Below, piece after piece: positions 33,389-43,819 of a DNA stretch of 64,000 nucleotides. The stretch is from Succiniclasticum ruminis DSM 9236 (lineage in GTDB: Bacteria > Bacillota > Negativicutes > Acidaminococcales > Acidaminococcaceae): NCBI RefSeq assembly GCF_900112895.1, contig NZ_FONL01000002.1:186001-250000 (forward strand), written 5' to 3'. The position numbers and the translations under genes were made by a program. The notes under the pieces are model-generated. The model saw only the letters and a program-made list of their open reading frames with translations, did no database searches and had not been told where the DNA came from. Position 1 is the stretch's first letter, and each line of letters starts with the position of its first letter.

Positions 33389-35248
33389 TTACTGTTTTCT
33401 CCTTGCCGGCTTCTTCCCTTTTCCTGATTTCAGCGTACCCGTTGTACGGAAACGTTCCTCCCGGATCAGGCAGCGGGGCCCGTCGCCGATGAGGTCTGTG
33501 CGTCCGCCCTCTTTTAATGCTTCCGCGACCAGCGCCCGGTTCCGTGGATTACGGTACTGCATGAGGGCACGCTGCATGGCTTTATGGTGAGGATTATGCA
33601 CAGTATACACTTTTTCTCCCGTAAAGGGATTTATACCGGAATAATACATAGCAGTGGACGCGCTGCCCGGCGTGGGAATAAAATCCTGCACCTGTTCCGG
33701 ATGACGGCCCGTGTCACGCAAAAACTCCGCCAGTTCAATGGCGTTCGCCAGCGTACAGCCGGGATGGCTGGAAATGAAATACGGGACCAGGTACTGTTCT
33801 TTGCCGATTTCCTTATTCTTTTGCATAAAGGCTTTGACAAATTTCAGATACACTTCTTTTCCGGGCTTACCCATATGCTTCAATGTTGCATTCGCAACAT
33901 GCTCGGGAGCGATCTTCAGCTGGCCGCTGACATGATACCGGCACAGTTCATCCAGAAACTGCTGTCTGTTTTCCGCCAGCAGGTAATCGTAACGGATGCC
34001 GGAACGGATAAATACTTTCTTCACTCCCGGAAGCGCGCGTAATTCACGCAGTAATTGAATGTAATCGCTGTGGTCCGCGTCCAGATTGGGACAAGGTTTG
34101 GGGAACAGGCACTGCCGGTCTTTGCAGGCCCCAAACTTTAACTGCTTTTTACAGGCGGGGTGCCGGAAATTCGCAGTGGGTCCCCCTACATCGTTGATAT
34201 ACCCCTTAAAGTCAGGCATCTGCGTCAATTCTTTGGCTTCTTTCAAAATAGAAGCATGGCTCCGGGCCTGGATAATGCGTCCCTGGTGGGCGTGTATGGC
34301 ACAGAAAGAACAACTGCCGAAGCAGCCCCGGCAGCTTACGATACTGAATTTCACTTCCTCCAGCGCCGCGATACCGCCCTCTTTGTCGTACATGGGATGC
34401 CACTGCCGTGTGTACGGCAAATCGTAAACCGCATCCATCTCCGCTTCTGTCAGGGGCATAGCCGGAGGATTCTGTACTACGTATAAACCGCGGCTGCTTT
34501 TCTGTACAAGTGTTTTGCCGTAAAACGGGTCAAAGTTCTCGTGCTGCAGCCGGTACGATTCTGCCAATAATCTTTTATCTTTACAAATTGCGTCATAACC
34601 GGGAAGTTCGGTAAACTCTTCCAACCCGTCCAAAGCCTTAGCCGAATAGGCAGTGCCCCGGATATAATGCAGGTCTTCGCCGGACGCCCCGCCGGCCAGA
34701 TAATCCGCTATTTCCCGGATCTGGGTTTCCCCCATGCCGCACACCAGAAGATCCGCGCCGCTTTCCGTCAGGATAGAGGGCAGCAGCTTGTCCTCCCAGT
34801 AGTCGTAATGGGCAAAGCGACGCAGGCTCGCTTCAATGCCGCCAATGATGACTGGGATATCAGGCCATAATTGCTTTGCGATTTTAGTATAAACCAGTGT
34901 GGCGTGGTCCGGCCGCTTCCCCATCTCTTTCCCGGGCGTATATTTATCTTCTTTGCGGGGTTTTCTGGCTGCCGTGTAATGGCACAGCATGGAATCCAGG
35001 TTTCCTCCGCAGACCAGCACGCCCAGACGGGGCTTTCCCATGGTCTGAAAAGAACGGGAATCACGCCAGTCCGGCTGGGGTAAAATTGCAACTTTATAAC
35101 CCGCTGCTTCCAATACACGGCAGATGACTGCCGGCGCAAAAGACGGATGATCCACATATGCGTCCCCGCTGATAAAAAGAAAATCAAGCTGTTCCCAGCC
35201 TCTTTCCTCCATATCCTCTTTGCACACGGGTAAAAAGTACCGATTCAT
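33389..35248 (-). CDS. YgiQ-family radical SAM protein
   Basis: The family start M-N-R-Y-F-L-P at 35248 has GGAAG upstream, giving 619 residues. An N-terminal UPF0313 domain (D-F-L-F-I-S-G-D-A-Y-V-D-H-P-S-F) is followed by R-G-C-F-G-S-C-S-F-C-A-I-H (the radical-SAM C-x3-C-x2-C) and a basic C-terminus. The reaction is unknown for the family. It lies between rodZ and the binding lipoprotein. Confidence 0.9.
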   Translation of the reverse strand: MNRYFLPVCKEDMEERGWEQLDFLFISGDAYVDHPSFAPAVICRVLEAAGYKVAILPQPDWRDSRSFQTMGKPRLGVLVCGGNLDSMLCHYTAARKPRKEDKYTPGKEMGKRPDHATLVYTKIAKQLWPDIPVIIGGIEASLRRFAHYDYWEDKLLPSILTESGADLLVCGMGETQIREIADYLAGGASGEDLHYIRGTAYSAKALDGLEEFTELPGYDAICKDKRLLAESYRLQHENFDPFYGKTLVQKSSRGLYVVQNPPAMPLTEAEMDAVYDLPYTRQWHPMYDKEGGIAALEEVKFSIVSCRGCFGSCSFCAIHAHQGRIIQARSHASILKEAKELTQMPDFKGYINDVGGPTANFRHPACKKQLKFGACKDRQCLFPKPCPNLDADHSDYIQLLRELRALPGVKKVFIRSGIRYDYLLAENRQQFLDELCRYHVSGQLKIAPEHVANATLKHMGKPGKEVYLKFVKAFMQKNKEIGKEQYLVPYFISSHPGCTLANAIELAEFLRDTGRHPEQVQDFIPTPGSASTAMYYSGINPFTGEKVYTVHNPHHKAMQRALMQYRNPRNRALVAEALKEGGRTDLIGDGPRCLIREERFRTTGTLKSGKGKKPARRKQ

Positions 35249-35313
35249 TGTTCTTCCTTTCGGAAACAGTATTATGCCTCTTCCTGCTTTTCTTAAGTTA
35301 ATCTTTGCTTCCC

Positions 35314-36216
35314 TCAATTAATCTTTTCCGTTTCAGCTGGTATATATGTCCTTGTTACAGCTTCTTCAGGGTCTTCCGGTGGAAGGAGTTTCCCGTTATA
35401 CTCAACCTTCAAATCCTTCAGATTTCCAATCCGCATAACAATATCCGAACTGCTGGTAAAGGTTTTGCTTTCCCCTTTCAGCAAATTTCCTTCAAACAAT
35501 ACCGTTCCTTTTTGATCGGTAACCCGCAGCCAGCATTTCCCGGCAGAAGTAATCTTTAAATTTGTCATCTTTTTTGTTTTCCCGGAGGTTACTGCAGAAA
35601 CGCTTTTTGTTTCCCCGGGTTTTACTGCAGGATCACTTTTTGTTTCCTGCTGCACGGCAGCCTGTTGCTTCTGTGCCGTATTTTCTTTTCCTTTTAAGGC
35701 AGATTCTTTGTTCTGCTCTTTCGCTTCGATGTTCTTTTCTTTTGTTTCGGCGGAAGTGCCAACGCTGAACGGCAGCGACAGATTTGCTGCCCGGCCCGTC
35801 TGTGTCAGGTAATAATAAAACCCGCCGGCAGCTGCCAGCAGCAAGGCAAGTATGCCTATAATAATAAACAGCAGCCTGTGATCATTGCCGTTGCCGGAAC
35901 CGATATCCCGGTTGGATTTAAAGGTAGGACGGACTTTTACATCCCGGGATTCCCGGATTGCGTTATTATTTTTAACCGGGCGGTTTCCCGCGCTGGCAGC
36001 CTTATATTCCTCTACCAGCTGCGCGCCGTCCAGACCGAGGTAATTGCCATAGGTACGCATTACCCCTTTCACAAAAACGTCACCCTGGAGCGTCGCAAAA
36101 TCATTCTGCTCAATTGCCTCCAGATATGCTTTACGGATATTGGTTTCCTGCGCTGCCTGGTCCAGAGTCAGATTCTTCGCGACACGCGCGTCCTGTAGAG
36201 CTTTTCCGATATCCAT
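35314..36216 (-). CDS. rodZ: RodZ-like cytoskeletal helix-turn-helix membrane protein
   Basis: Start 36216 (M-D-I-G-K-A-L) follows GGAGG. Residues ~3-70 form the Cro-type HTH that binds MreB (L-D-Q-A-A-Q-E-T-N-I-R-K-A-Y-L-E-A-I-E). One transmembrane helix follows near residue 120 (L-L-F-I-I-I-G-I-L-A-L-L-L-A-A). A Lys/Gln/Thr-rich linker leads to a C-terminal DUF4115 beta domain (C-W-L-R-V-T-D-Q-K-G-T-V-L-F-E-G). The role is rod-shape control with MreB. Sits between ftsK and ygiQ. Confidence 0.88.
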   Translation of the reverse strand: MDIGKALQDARVAKNLTLDQAAQETNIRKAYLEAIEQNDFATLQGDVFVKGVMRTYGNYLGLDGAQLVEEYKAASAGNRPVKNNNAIRESRDVKVRPTFKSNRDIGSGNGNDHRLLFIIIGILALLLAAAGGFYYYLTQTGRAANLSLPFSVGTSAETKEKNIEAKEQNKESALKGKENTAQKQQAAVQQETKSDPAVKPGETKSVSAVTSGKTKKMTNLKITSAGKCWLRVTDQKGTVLFEGNLLKGESKTFTSSSDIVMRIGNLKDLKVEYNGKLLPPEDPEEAVTRTYIPAETEKIN

Positions 36217-36319
36217 AGCGGCATCATCCTCCATCATGCAACAATCAAAACCGCATACGGGTTTTCCAACTAAAACGATTGATTCCGACTTAACTGTTAA
36301 AACGGAAAAACCTTCTCCG

Positions 36320-39073
36320 TTACTGACTGTCTGAAAAATTGTCTTTCTGCAGGAATTTATATTCCACTTCATCCCTGGACATCTTCAACTCCCGCGGCTT
36401 GCTGCCGATAGCGGGCCCCACGATACCCAGTTCTTCCATGGCTTCCACCAGCCGTGCCGCCCGGTTGTAGCCGATACGGAACCGGCGTTGCAGCATGGAA
36501 GCAGATGCCTGTCCCAGGTCCAGCACTAAACGGATCGCGTCATCCAGCAATTCGTCCTGTCCTTGTTCTTCCTGCGCATCCCCGCTGCCGCCAGCCGCGT
36601 TTTTGGCTTCTTTCTGGCTGTCGCTGGGCAGTACCACATTGGTAACTTCGTCGCTGTATTCAACGGGAATTGCCTGCTGTTTGATGAAATCGGTCACCCG
36701 GTTCAGTTCCTCATCACTGACAAAAGCACCCTGCACACGGGACGGTTTATTGGCTCCGATAGGATAATAGAGCATATCGCCTTTGCCCAGCAGTTTTTCC
36801 GCGCCGCCCATGTCCAGAATCGTACGGGAATCTGTCAGGGAAGAAACGGCAAAAGCAATGCGGGACGGGATGTTCGCTTTTACAATACCGGTAATGACAT
36901 CGACTGACGGACGCTGGGTCGCCAGCACCATGTGGATACCGCAGGCCCGGGCCTTCTGGGCCAGGCGCAAAATAGCGTCTTCCACATCGGCCTTGGCCAC
37001 CATCATCAGATCGCTCATCTCGTCAATAACGATGACAATATACGGCATTTTTTCTTCCGCCTGGGCATTATAGGCTTTGATATCCCTTACGCGGGTATCC
37101 GCAAAAGATTTATACCGCCGCTCCATTTCTGCTACAGCCCAGTGCAATGCTGAAGCTGCTTTTTTTGCGTCAGTAACTACAGGCACCAGCAGATGGGGAA
37201 TGCCGTTGTAATTGGTCAGTTCCACCACCTTGGGATCGACCAGAATCAGTTTCACCTCGTCCGGACGGGCTTTGTACATGATGCCGGCCAGCAGCGTATT
37301 CACACAGACGGACTTGCCGCTGCCGGTAGTGCCCGCTACCAGCAGATGGGGCATCTTGGCAAGGTCAATCGTAATTACCTTGCCTTCTATATCCTTGCCC
37401 AGCCCGACACACAGCTTGGACGAACTCTTGCGGACATCTTCACAGTCAACGATTTCCCGGAAGCTGACCATATCATTGGTAACATTCGGCGCTTCGATGC
37501 CGATAGCCGCTTTCCCCGGAATGGGTGCCTCCACCCGGACGCCGGGGGCAGCCAGGCGCAACGCGATATCGTCCGCCAGATTTACGACAGAGCTGACCTT
37601 TACGCCGGGAGCGGGTTCCAGTTCATACCGGGTAACCGAAGGCCCCCGTGTCACGCCGGTCACTTTGGCATTGACCCGGAAATCCGCCAGGGTCTGTTCC
37701 AGCTTGCGGCACTGTTCTCTTACGTCGGAATCAAACTGACGGCGGTTTGTCTTTTTAACCGGATTCAGAAGTTCCAGCGGTGGGAAGATGTACTCTTCTT
37801 TTTTCTGCTCTGTTTCTTTTTCTGCATCGGAATGCCCCGTTTCCATCTCTTTATTGGAAGCAGAACCAGCCGTTGCGTTTTTGGAAACTTTTTCCTTCTC
37901 GTCTTCAGATTTCACGGATCCGTCCGTAACCCGGGTCACCCCGTTAGGTGTCAGAATAAAGCGCGGTTTTCCGGAAGTCACTTCGTCCGGTACCGGCAGT
38001 TCATGATCCATCTCCGTGCCTGCAGGCGTTTCCTCCCCGTTACCGGTAACAGAAGGTTCCTGAAACTCCTGCCCCGGAATGATGGCACCCTTCTCCCAGG
38101 GCGCCGGTTCCGGATTGTCGGTATGACCCGTGATAATACCGGACGCAGGGCGTAAAACCCTGGTTTCCTGTTGTTCAGGATAAATCTTAATTAAAGACGG
38201 CCTCTCTTTTTCCGTCTTGTCATGATTGGCCATGCGCTCCACAGGAACATAGTTCCCGGATCCGGTCCCATCCGGCCGGGTGTTTTCCGGATCTGTTCCA
38301 TCCGTATTCCTGTCCAGCGCCTTTTGGCCGAAATTCAGAATCTTTTTAAAAGCAGATGGTTTGCGCACGTCATCATTAAAATCAGCAAACTCATCTTTGT
38401 TATACACATCCAGCGGGCTGGATTTTCTCTCCTCTGTATCCGTGCCGCCGAAAAACGGCCGGGGTTCCTGTTTCCCGGGAACATACCGGTCAGACTCTTC
38501 AGAATCGTTCTCCATGTTCCGGCGTTCCCGTCTTGCGCTCCGGATATCCTGAATCTTGTCCCCCGCTTTCGCCGTTAACGCTGCAACGGATAGTTTGCCT
38601 GTCAGCACCAGGCTGGCCAGCATACCGGCGACCAACAAAATGACGGCCCCGGTAGCACCTGCCACCGCGTGCAGCACGTTAGACAGAAGCCCCCCGATCA
38701 AGCCGCCCCCCTGGGGCAAAGATGACGGTTCCGTTTCATAACCGAGAGGGATAAAGATATGATGCAGAAAACCAAGCAGGCAGACATAAAAAAGCATAGC
38801 CGCCCAGAATCCACCGAACCGGATCAGGTTTTTCTTCAGGCGGAAATAACCGATTCCCATCGCGATAAAAATGAACGGGAAAATGATTGCGCCTAACCCG
38901 AAACCGTAGGACATCACTTCATGCAGGAACTCCCCGACAAAACCAGTAGGCAGCCCCGCGTAAGAAGCCAGCAGAAACAGCCCCGCTGCAATAAACAGGA
39001 GACCTTTCAGCTCGGTATTCTTTTGGCTTTTCTGTATTTCTTTTTCATTCTGTACTGCTGGTTGTTTTTTCAC
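36320..39073 (-). CDS. ftsK: DNA translocase FtsK/SpoIIIE
   Basis: A membrane-anchored DNA pump that clears chromosomes at the septum. Four hydrophobic helices fill residues ~25-170, followed by a long charged linker (~180-440) and the motor. Walker A is G581-T-T-G-S-G-K-S588, Walker B I-V-I-D-E-M-S-D, and the C-terminal gamma winged helix has [13 protein letters not shown]. At 917 residues it is of ordinary length. Likely cotranscribed with rnj (98 bases upstream). Confidence 0.95.
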   Translation of the reverse strand: MKKQPAVQNEKEIQKSQKNTELKGLLFIAAGLFLLASYAGLPTGFVGEFLHEVMSYGFGLGAIIFPFIFIAMGIGYFRLKKNLIRFGGFWAAMLFYVCLLGFLHHIFIPLGYETEPSSLPQGGGLIGGLLSNVLHAVAGATGAVILLVAGMLASLVLTGKLSVAALTAKAGDKIQDIRSARRERRNMENDSEESDRYVPGKQEPRPFFGGTDTEERKSSPLDVYNKDEFADFNDDVRKPSAFKKILNFGQKALDRNTDGTDPENTRPDGTGSGNYVPVERMANHDKTEKERPSLIKIYPEQQETRVLRPASGIITGHTDNPEPAPWEKGAIIPGQEFQEPSVTGNGEETPAGTEMDHELPVPDEVTSGKPRFILTPNGVTRVTDGSVKSEDEKEKVSKNATAGSASNKEMETGHSDAEKETEQKKEEYIFPPLELLNPVKKTNRRQFDSDVREQCRKLEQTLADFRVNAKVTGVTRGPSVTRYELEPAPGVKVSSVVNLADDIALRLAAPGVRVEAPIPGKAAIGIEAPNVTNDMVSFREIVDCEDVRKSSSKLCVGLGKDIEGKVITIDLAKMPHLLVAGTTGSGKSVCVNTLLAGIMYKARPDEVKLILVDPKVVELTNYNGIPHLLVPVVTDAKKAASALHWAVAEMERRYKSFADTRVRDIKAYNAQAEEKMPYIVIVIDEMSDLMMVAKADVEDAILRLAQKARACGIHMVLATQRPSVDVITGIVKANIPSRIAFAVSSLTDSRTILDMGGAEKLLGKGDMLYYPIGANKPSRVQGAFVSDEELNRVTDFIKQQAIPVEYSDEVTNVVLPSDSQKEAKNAAGGSGDAQEEQGQDELLDDAIRLVLDLGQASASMLQRRFRIGYNRAARLVEAMEELGIVGPAIGSKPRELKMSRDEVEYKFLQKDNFSDSQ

Positions 39074-39170
39074 TTTGTTACCTCACTCGCAAAGCGTAAG
39101 GAAAGACGGGCTTCAAAAATCCCTCTTAATTAAATAGGTTAAACAGGTTTGTACTATAAATATGTTTAGC

Positions 39171-40835
39171 TTATACTTCCATAATAATCGGAATGATCAT
39201 CGGGCGCCGCCTTGTCTTTTCAAACAAAAACCGTCCCAGAGAATCGCGGATCGCAACTTTAAGGGTCGACCATTCCGTATGATTTCTTTCCTCGCATTTA
39301 TCCAGCGCATCCTGGACCCTGCCCTTTGCCTCGACCATCAGGTCCTCTGCTTCCCGGACATACACAAAACCGCGGGATACAATATCGGGTCCGGACACAA
39401 TCTGGTTTGTCGCGCTGTCCACGCCAACCACAACGATCATGATGCCGTCCTGGGACAGCTGCCGGCGGTCGCGCAGCACAATATTGCCCACGTCGCCTAC
39501 CCCCAGACCGTCAATCAGCACCTTGCCTGCCATCACTTTTCCGTTTACGCAGATCTTATCCCGGGAAAGTTCTACAACTGAACCGTTTTGCGCAATCATG
39601 ATGTTTTTCGGATCCATGCCAAGGCTCTCCGCCAGTCTGGCATGCTTGACAAGATGCCTGTATTCGCCATGGACGGGCATAAAGAATTTAGGACGTACCA
39701 GATGATGCATGAGTTTCAGTTCTTCCTGGCTGGCATGGCCGGAAACATGCACGCCGTTCGCCTTTTCATATACCACTTCCGCGCCCAGCATATATAAATG
39801 GTTGATGGTATTGGACACCATCTTCTCGTTGCCGGGGATCGGCGCAGCGGAAATGATCACCGTATCGCCGGGAACGATCTGTACCTTGCGGTTTTCACCC
39901 ATTGACATACGGGTCAGGGCGGACATGGGTTCACCCTGGCTGCCGGTACAGATTACAACAATCTGGTCATTGGAATAATTACGGATGTCATCAATATCGA
40001 TCAGCAGCCCCTCCGGCACTTTCAGGTAATCCAGCTTCAGGGAAATATTGACAACATTGACCATGCTGCGTCCCATAACCGCAACCTTGCGTCTGAATTT
40101 GACGGCCGTATCGCAGATCTGCTGGATGCGGTGCACATTGGACGAGAACGTGGCAACAATGATACGGTGCTTTGCATGGCGGAATTCGTTATCAAACGTT
40201 TCCCCCACAAACTTTTCGCTCTGGGTATAACCGGGACGTTCCGCGTTCGTACTGTCTGCCATCATTAAAAGGACGCCGCGGTCACCGTATTCCGCGAAAC
40301 GGTTCAGTTCCATCACCTGTCCGTCTACCGGCGTCTGGTCGATCTTAAAGTCGCCGGTGTGAACAATGAGACCTACCGGTGTATGGATCGCCATGCCAAT
40401 CGCGTCAGGGATACTGTGGTTGACCCGCATGAATTCCAGTTTAAAAACGCCGGCCCGCACACGGTCGCCGGACTTTATTACATTTAAATTGGCGGTAGAA
40501 ACCCCCGCCTCCTCCAGGCGCCCCTCCAGAATGCCGAGAGTCAACGCAGTGCCGTAAACCGGCACATCCAGCTGTTTCAGAATAAAAGGCAGCGCGCCGA
40601 TATGATCTTCATGACCGTGGGTCAGAAAAATACCTCTCAGTTTATCCTGATTTTCAATTAAATAGGTAATATCGGGAATTACCAGATCGATTCCCAGCAT
40701 ATCGTCTTCAGGGAACATTAAACCGGCGTCAATCAGGATGATATCGTTACCATAACGGAACGCCGTCATGTTCTTCCCGATTTCGCCGAGGCCGCCTAAC
40801 GGTATGATATTAAGTTTATTTGAGACCTTATCCAA
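39171..40835 (-). CDS. rnj: Ribonuclease J
   Basis: Beta-CASP metallo-beta-lactamase nuclease with endo- and 5'-exonuclease activity in mRNA and rRNA processing. The metal motif T-H-G-H-E-D-H-I-G places His73, His75, Asp77 and His78. Further family marks are H-T-G-D-F-K-I-D-Q-T-P, D-S-T-N-A-E-R-P-G, C-T-G-S-Q-G-E-P and H-V-S-G-H-A. The length (554) is normal. It heads the block with its own promoter at 40883-40911 and a TTACCTCC (GGAGGTAA) ribosome site. Confidence 0.94.
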   Translation of the reverse strand: MDKVSNKLNIIPLGGLGEIGKNMTAFRYGNDIILIDAGLMFPEDDMLGIDLVIPDITYLIENQDKLRGIFLTHGHEDHIGALPFILKQLDVPVYGTALTLGILEGRLEEAGVSTANLNVIKSGDRVRAGVFKLEFMRVNHSIPDAIGMAIHTPVGLIVHTGDFKIDQTPVDGQVMELNRFAEYGDRGVLLMMADSTNAERPGYTQSEKFVGETFDNEFRHAKHRIIVATFSSNVHRIQQICDTAVKFRRKVAVMGRSMVNVVNISLKLDYLKVPEGLLIDIDDIRNYSNDQIVVICTGSQGEPMSALTRMSMGENRKVQIVPGDTVIISAAPIPGNEKMVSNTINHLYMLGAEVVYEKANGVHVSGHASQEELKLMHHLVRPKFFMPVHGEYRHLVKHARLAESLGMDPKNIMIAQNGSVVELSRDKICVNGKVMAGKVLIDGLGVGDVGNIVLRDRRQLSQDGIMIVVVGVDSATNQIVSGPDIVSRGFVYVREAEDLMVEAKGRVQDALDKCEERNHTEWSTLKVAIRDSLGRFLFEKTRRRPMIIPIIMEV

Positions 40836-40882
40836 AATTTACCTCCATATATAAAATTTCCGCTCATTTCAACTCTGCTGTT

Positions 40883-40911
40883 ATTATACTGCAATTAAAT
40901 CGGAAAAACAA
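40883..40911 (-). promoter_or_regulatory. Probable rnj promoter
   Basis: On the minus strand TTGTTT (40906-40911), 17 bases, TATAAT (40883-40888). The rest of the 40912-41074 gap is AT-rich with nothing recognised. Confidence 0.65.
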
Positions 40912-41074
40912 CGTTTCCGCTTCTTTAACAGCGTTTAAATGTGAGAAAAATGTGAACTTTAATCATAATCGGGCAAAATTTATATAAATATTTCCAATTC
41001 CGGGCTGGTGGAGATTACATTCCGGCAATTTTAATCTTCCTATTTATTAAAATGATTTTTAAAAACAGCCATGA

Positions 41075-41149
41075 TAAAAATAAACGCACCGGCCTGCTCA
41101 TGCGAACCTTATCGTGAGAAAGGAGGGAAAAGGAAGAACGGCCGGTGCG
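41075..41149 (-). terminator. Large-loop hairpin ending the TRAP operon
   Basis: CGCACCGGCC (41085-41094) and GGCCGGTGCG (41140-41149) pair perfectly over ten bases around a 45-base loop. On the minus strand the stem is followed by TTTATTTTTA, so it can act as a terminator of the operon ending at 41210. The loop is unusually long. Confidence 0.65.
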
Positions 41150-41209
41150 AAAGAAAAACGTATTAAATTGTTAAAACAAATAAAGCATTATTACACAGCT
41201 CTCTGATTC

Positions 41210-43180
41210 TTAATCGTCAGAACCCACTTTCAGGGCGCCGCCCTTGTTGCGTTTCTGCCACAGGAACCCCAGCGCAAGCACAGCCACGCCTGCGATATCG
41301 GTCATAGTCCCCGGAATAATCAGGCAGAGGCCGCCCAGGAAGAATACGATACGCTGCAGCGCGTTCAACGGATGCTGACAGAAACCGATCATGGCCAGGG
41401 ACAGACCCCACATACCGAGAATGGCGGTGACCATGGACAGCAACACCGTAAAGGCCGTCGCGTTGATCATCAGTAATTCTGGCGCCAGTACGAAAATGTA
41501 CGGAACGATGAAAGCCGCAATCGCCAGTTTCGCCGCATTGACGCCGGTCTTCATGGGATTGGCGCCGGCGATGCCGGAACCTGCGTAAGCCGCCAGGGCA
41601 ACCGGAGGCGTAACGTCGGCTACGATACCGAAGTAGAACGCGAACATGTGCGCCGCCAGAACCGGGACATTCATCTGTACCAGTGCAGGTGCTGCAATAG
41701 TAGACGTGATTACATAGTTAGCGGTGGTGGGAACGCCCATGCCCAGGATCAGCGAAGTAATCATGGTGAAGAACATGGCCGGCAGTAACTGGCCGCCTGC
41801 CAGATCCAGCAGCGCGGTAGCCAGTTTCAGGCCGACGCCGGTCTTGGTGACGACGCCGATGATGATACCGGCGGTGGCGCAGGCAATCAGTACGCCCAGC
41901 ACACCTTTGGAACCGTTAATCAGACCGTTGACAAAATCCGTGGGGGTAATGCGCGTACTCTTACGCAGGCAGGCGCAGATGATAGTCAGGGCAATGGCAT
42001 ACAGAGCGGCCCGCATGGGGGTATAACCGGTAACCAGCAGGTACACGATGATGATCAGGGGAATGGCCAGATGGCCTTTTTCCCGCAGCAGCTCGCCAAA
42101 CTTCGGCAACTCTTCCCTGGGGGTACCCTTTAAGCCGTATTTTTTCGCTTCAAAATGAACGCCGATCCAGATACCGGTGTAATACAGCACCGCCGGAATC
42201 ACGGCCGCCTTGACTACATCAATATAAGGAACGCCTACGAATTCCGCCATCAGGAAAGCCGCCGCGCCCATAACGGGGGGCATCAGCTGGCCGCCAGTGG
42301 AAGCCGCCGCTTCTACCGCGCCGGCGAAAGCGGGACGGTAACCCAGCTTTTTCATCATGGGGATGGTAAAAGAACCGGTACCTGCCACATTGGCTACGGA
42401 AGAACCGGATACCGTACCCATCAGTCCGGAAGACAGGACTGCAACCTTGGCGGGACCGCCTACTGCCCAGCCTGCCAGGGCGTTAGCCGTATCGATGAAG
42501 AACTTGCCGAGACCAGTAGCTTCCAGATAGGCGCCGAACAGGATGAACAGATAAATAAAGGTGGACGATACGCCCATCGGCACGCCGAAGATACCTTCTG
42601 TGGTAAAGTACAGATGGCTGACCAGTTCGTCAAAGCCGACACCGCGGTGCGCCATGATGCCGGGCATATAGGGACCGGCAAAAGCATATGCCAGGAAGAC
42701 CAGCGCCACGGTGATCATGGGCCAGCCAACCGTGCGGCGGGCCGCTTCAAATACCAGCACGATACCCAGGATACCTACCATGATATCCGTTTCGGTATTC
42801 ATGCCGGCCCGGAGCACCAGCTCATCGTATTGAAAGAAAATATACATCGTCGCAAACACGCTGAGCACCGCAAATACCAGGTCCACCGGATGCATGGACT
42901 TTCTCGACCAGCTCGCCCGTCCCGGATACAGCAGGTAGATCAGCGCCATACCGAAACACAGATGGATCGTACGCTGCAAATGCGCGTCCAAGACGCCGAA
43001 GATACCGGTATACAGCTGGAAGCAGGCAAACAGGATGCAGATGGCGGAGATCACATATCCCCAGAATCCGTCCGGTTCCCGCTTGTTCGACTCTTTATCA
43101 AATTTCTGCATCACCTCTTCGGCAGACATTTCTGCCGGAGCGTCAGTTGTTTTCTTTTTCAAATCGTCCACAGGCCTCAC
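41210..43180 (-). CDS. TRAP transporter permease, fused small and large subunits (656 aa)
   Basis: A 4TM + 12TM fusion permease (DctQM type) with a cytoplasmic N-terminus of ~40 residues. Many hydrophobic helices follow, with family loops G-S-S-V-A-N-V-A-G-T-G-S-F-T-I-P-M and M-G-V-P-T-T-A-N-Y-V. It uses the ion gradient to import an acid delivered by the TAXI binding protein encoded upstream. The substrate is not fixed; TAXI systems are linked to glutamate and other dicarboxylates. Two GTG starts (43180 and 43171) are possible. Confidence 0.92.
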   Translation of the reverse strand: MRPVDDLKKKTTDAPAEMSAEEVMQKFDKESNKREPDGFWGYVISAICILFACFQLYTGIFGVLDAHLQRTIHLCFGMALIYLLYPGRASWSRKSMHPVDLVFAVLSVFATMYIFFQYDELVLRAGMNTETDIMVGILGIVLVFEAARRTVGWPMITVALVFLAYAFAGPYMPGIMAHRGVGFDELVSHLYFTTEGIFGVPMGVSSTFIYLFILFGAYLEATGLGKFFIDTANALAGWAVGGPAKVAVLSSGLMGTVSGSSVANVAGTGSFTIPMMKKLGYRPAFAGAVEAAASTGGQLMPPVMGAAAFLMAEFVGVPYIDVVKAAVIPAVLYYTGIWIGVHFEAKKYGLKGTPREELPKFGELLREKGHLAIPLIIIVYLLVTGYTPMRAALYAIALTIICACLRKSTRITPTDFVNGLINGSKGVLGVLIACATAGIIIGVVTKTGVGLKLATALLDLAGGQLLPAMFFTMITSLILGMGVPTTANYVITSTIAAPALVQMNVPVLAAHMFAFYFGIVADVTPPVALAAYAGSGIAGANPMKTGVNAAKLAIAAFIVPYIFVLAPELLMINATAFTVLLSMVTAILGMWGLSLAMIGFCQHPLNALQRIVFFLGGLCLIIPGTMTDIAGVAVLALGFLWQKRNKGGALKVGSDD

Positions 43181-43267
43181 CGCCTTCTCTAAAAATTATT
43201 GGGAATTAAAAAAGGTTTACAGATTTTCCAAAAGGAATTTCAGAATCAGTTCACTACATATTTTACG

Positions 43268-43816
43268 TTATTTCGTCAGTGACAGCAGCCAATACTGATA
43301 ACGCTTCATAACTTTAACTTCTACCAGGGTTCCCTGCCCGTACAGCGGACATAAATCATAGGTTACGTCCTTGTGGATGATCTTTGGCATCGCCTGTACG
43401 GCAGTCCGGAACTTAAGATATTTATAAGGCCGGTTCATTTCCAGGTCGAATTTGCCATCTTTCTTCAGGCTTGTAAACGTTCCTTCCGAAGGATCATACG
43501 GAAGCCCCACGCCTAACGACTCATAGGTCGTATGGGTCATGGTCATATCATCCACGCCGTTGACCCGGAAATATTCATCCACCGGAGTCTGCTGGACAGA
43601 ATGCTTATAATGATAGCTCCATTCCCCACCCTTTTCCACGGCGAAATACCGGACCGGGAGATTATTTTCAGGCAGCAGCACCACCAGCAGCCGGTTCCCG
43701 TACCAGGTTGCCAGTACCGCAACAACCGCCAGCAGTACTACAAAAGCAGGATGTTTGAAAAAAGACCGGGCCCCGGTGGACGCCGGAGTCCGGTCTGTAC
43801 TTGTGTGATCCATCAA
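43268..43816 (-). CDS. DUF1850 protein of the TRAP operon (182 aa)
   Basis: One N-terminal membrane anchor (F-V-V-L-L-A-V-V-A-V-L-A) is followed by the DUF1850 signature: W-S-Y-H-Y-K-H-S-V-Q-Q-T-P-V-D-E-Y-F then T-Y-E-S-L-G-V-G-L-P. DUF1850 proteins typically sit between the TAXI binding protein and the fused permease, as here; their role is unknown but presumably in the transport complex. It starts 3 bases after the TAXI stop. Confidence 0.85.
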   Translation of the reverse strand: MMDHTSTDRTPASTGARSFFKHPAFVVLLAVVAVLATWYGNRLLVVLLPENNLPVRYFAVEKGGEWSYHYKHSVQQTPVDEYFRVNGVDDMTMTHTTYESLGVGLPYDPSEGTFTSLKKDGKFDLEMNRPYKYLKFRTAVQAMPKIIHKDVTYDLCPLYGQGTLVEVKVMKRYQYWLLSLTK

Positions 43817-43819
43817 AAA

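Noticed and set aside
42155-43192. Long open frame antisense to the TRAP permease
   Set aside because: The product is a hydrophilic His/Gln/Arg-rich chain with no motif, while the opposite strand encodes a clear permease.
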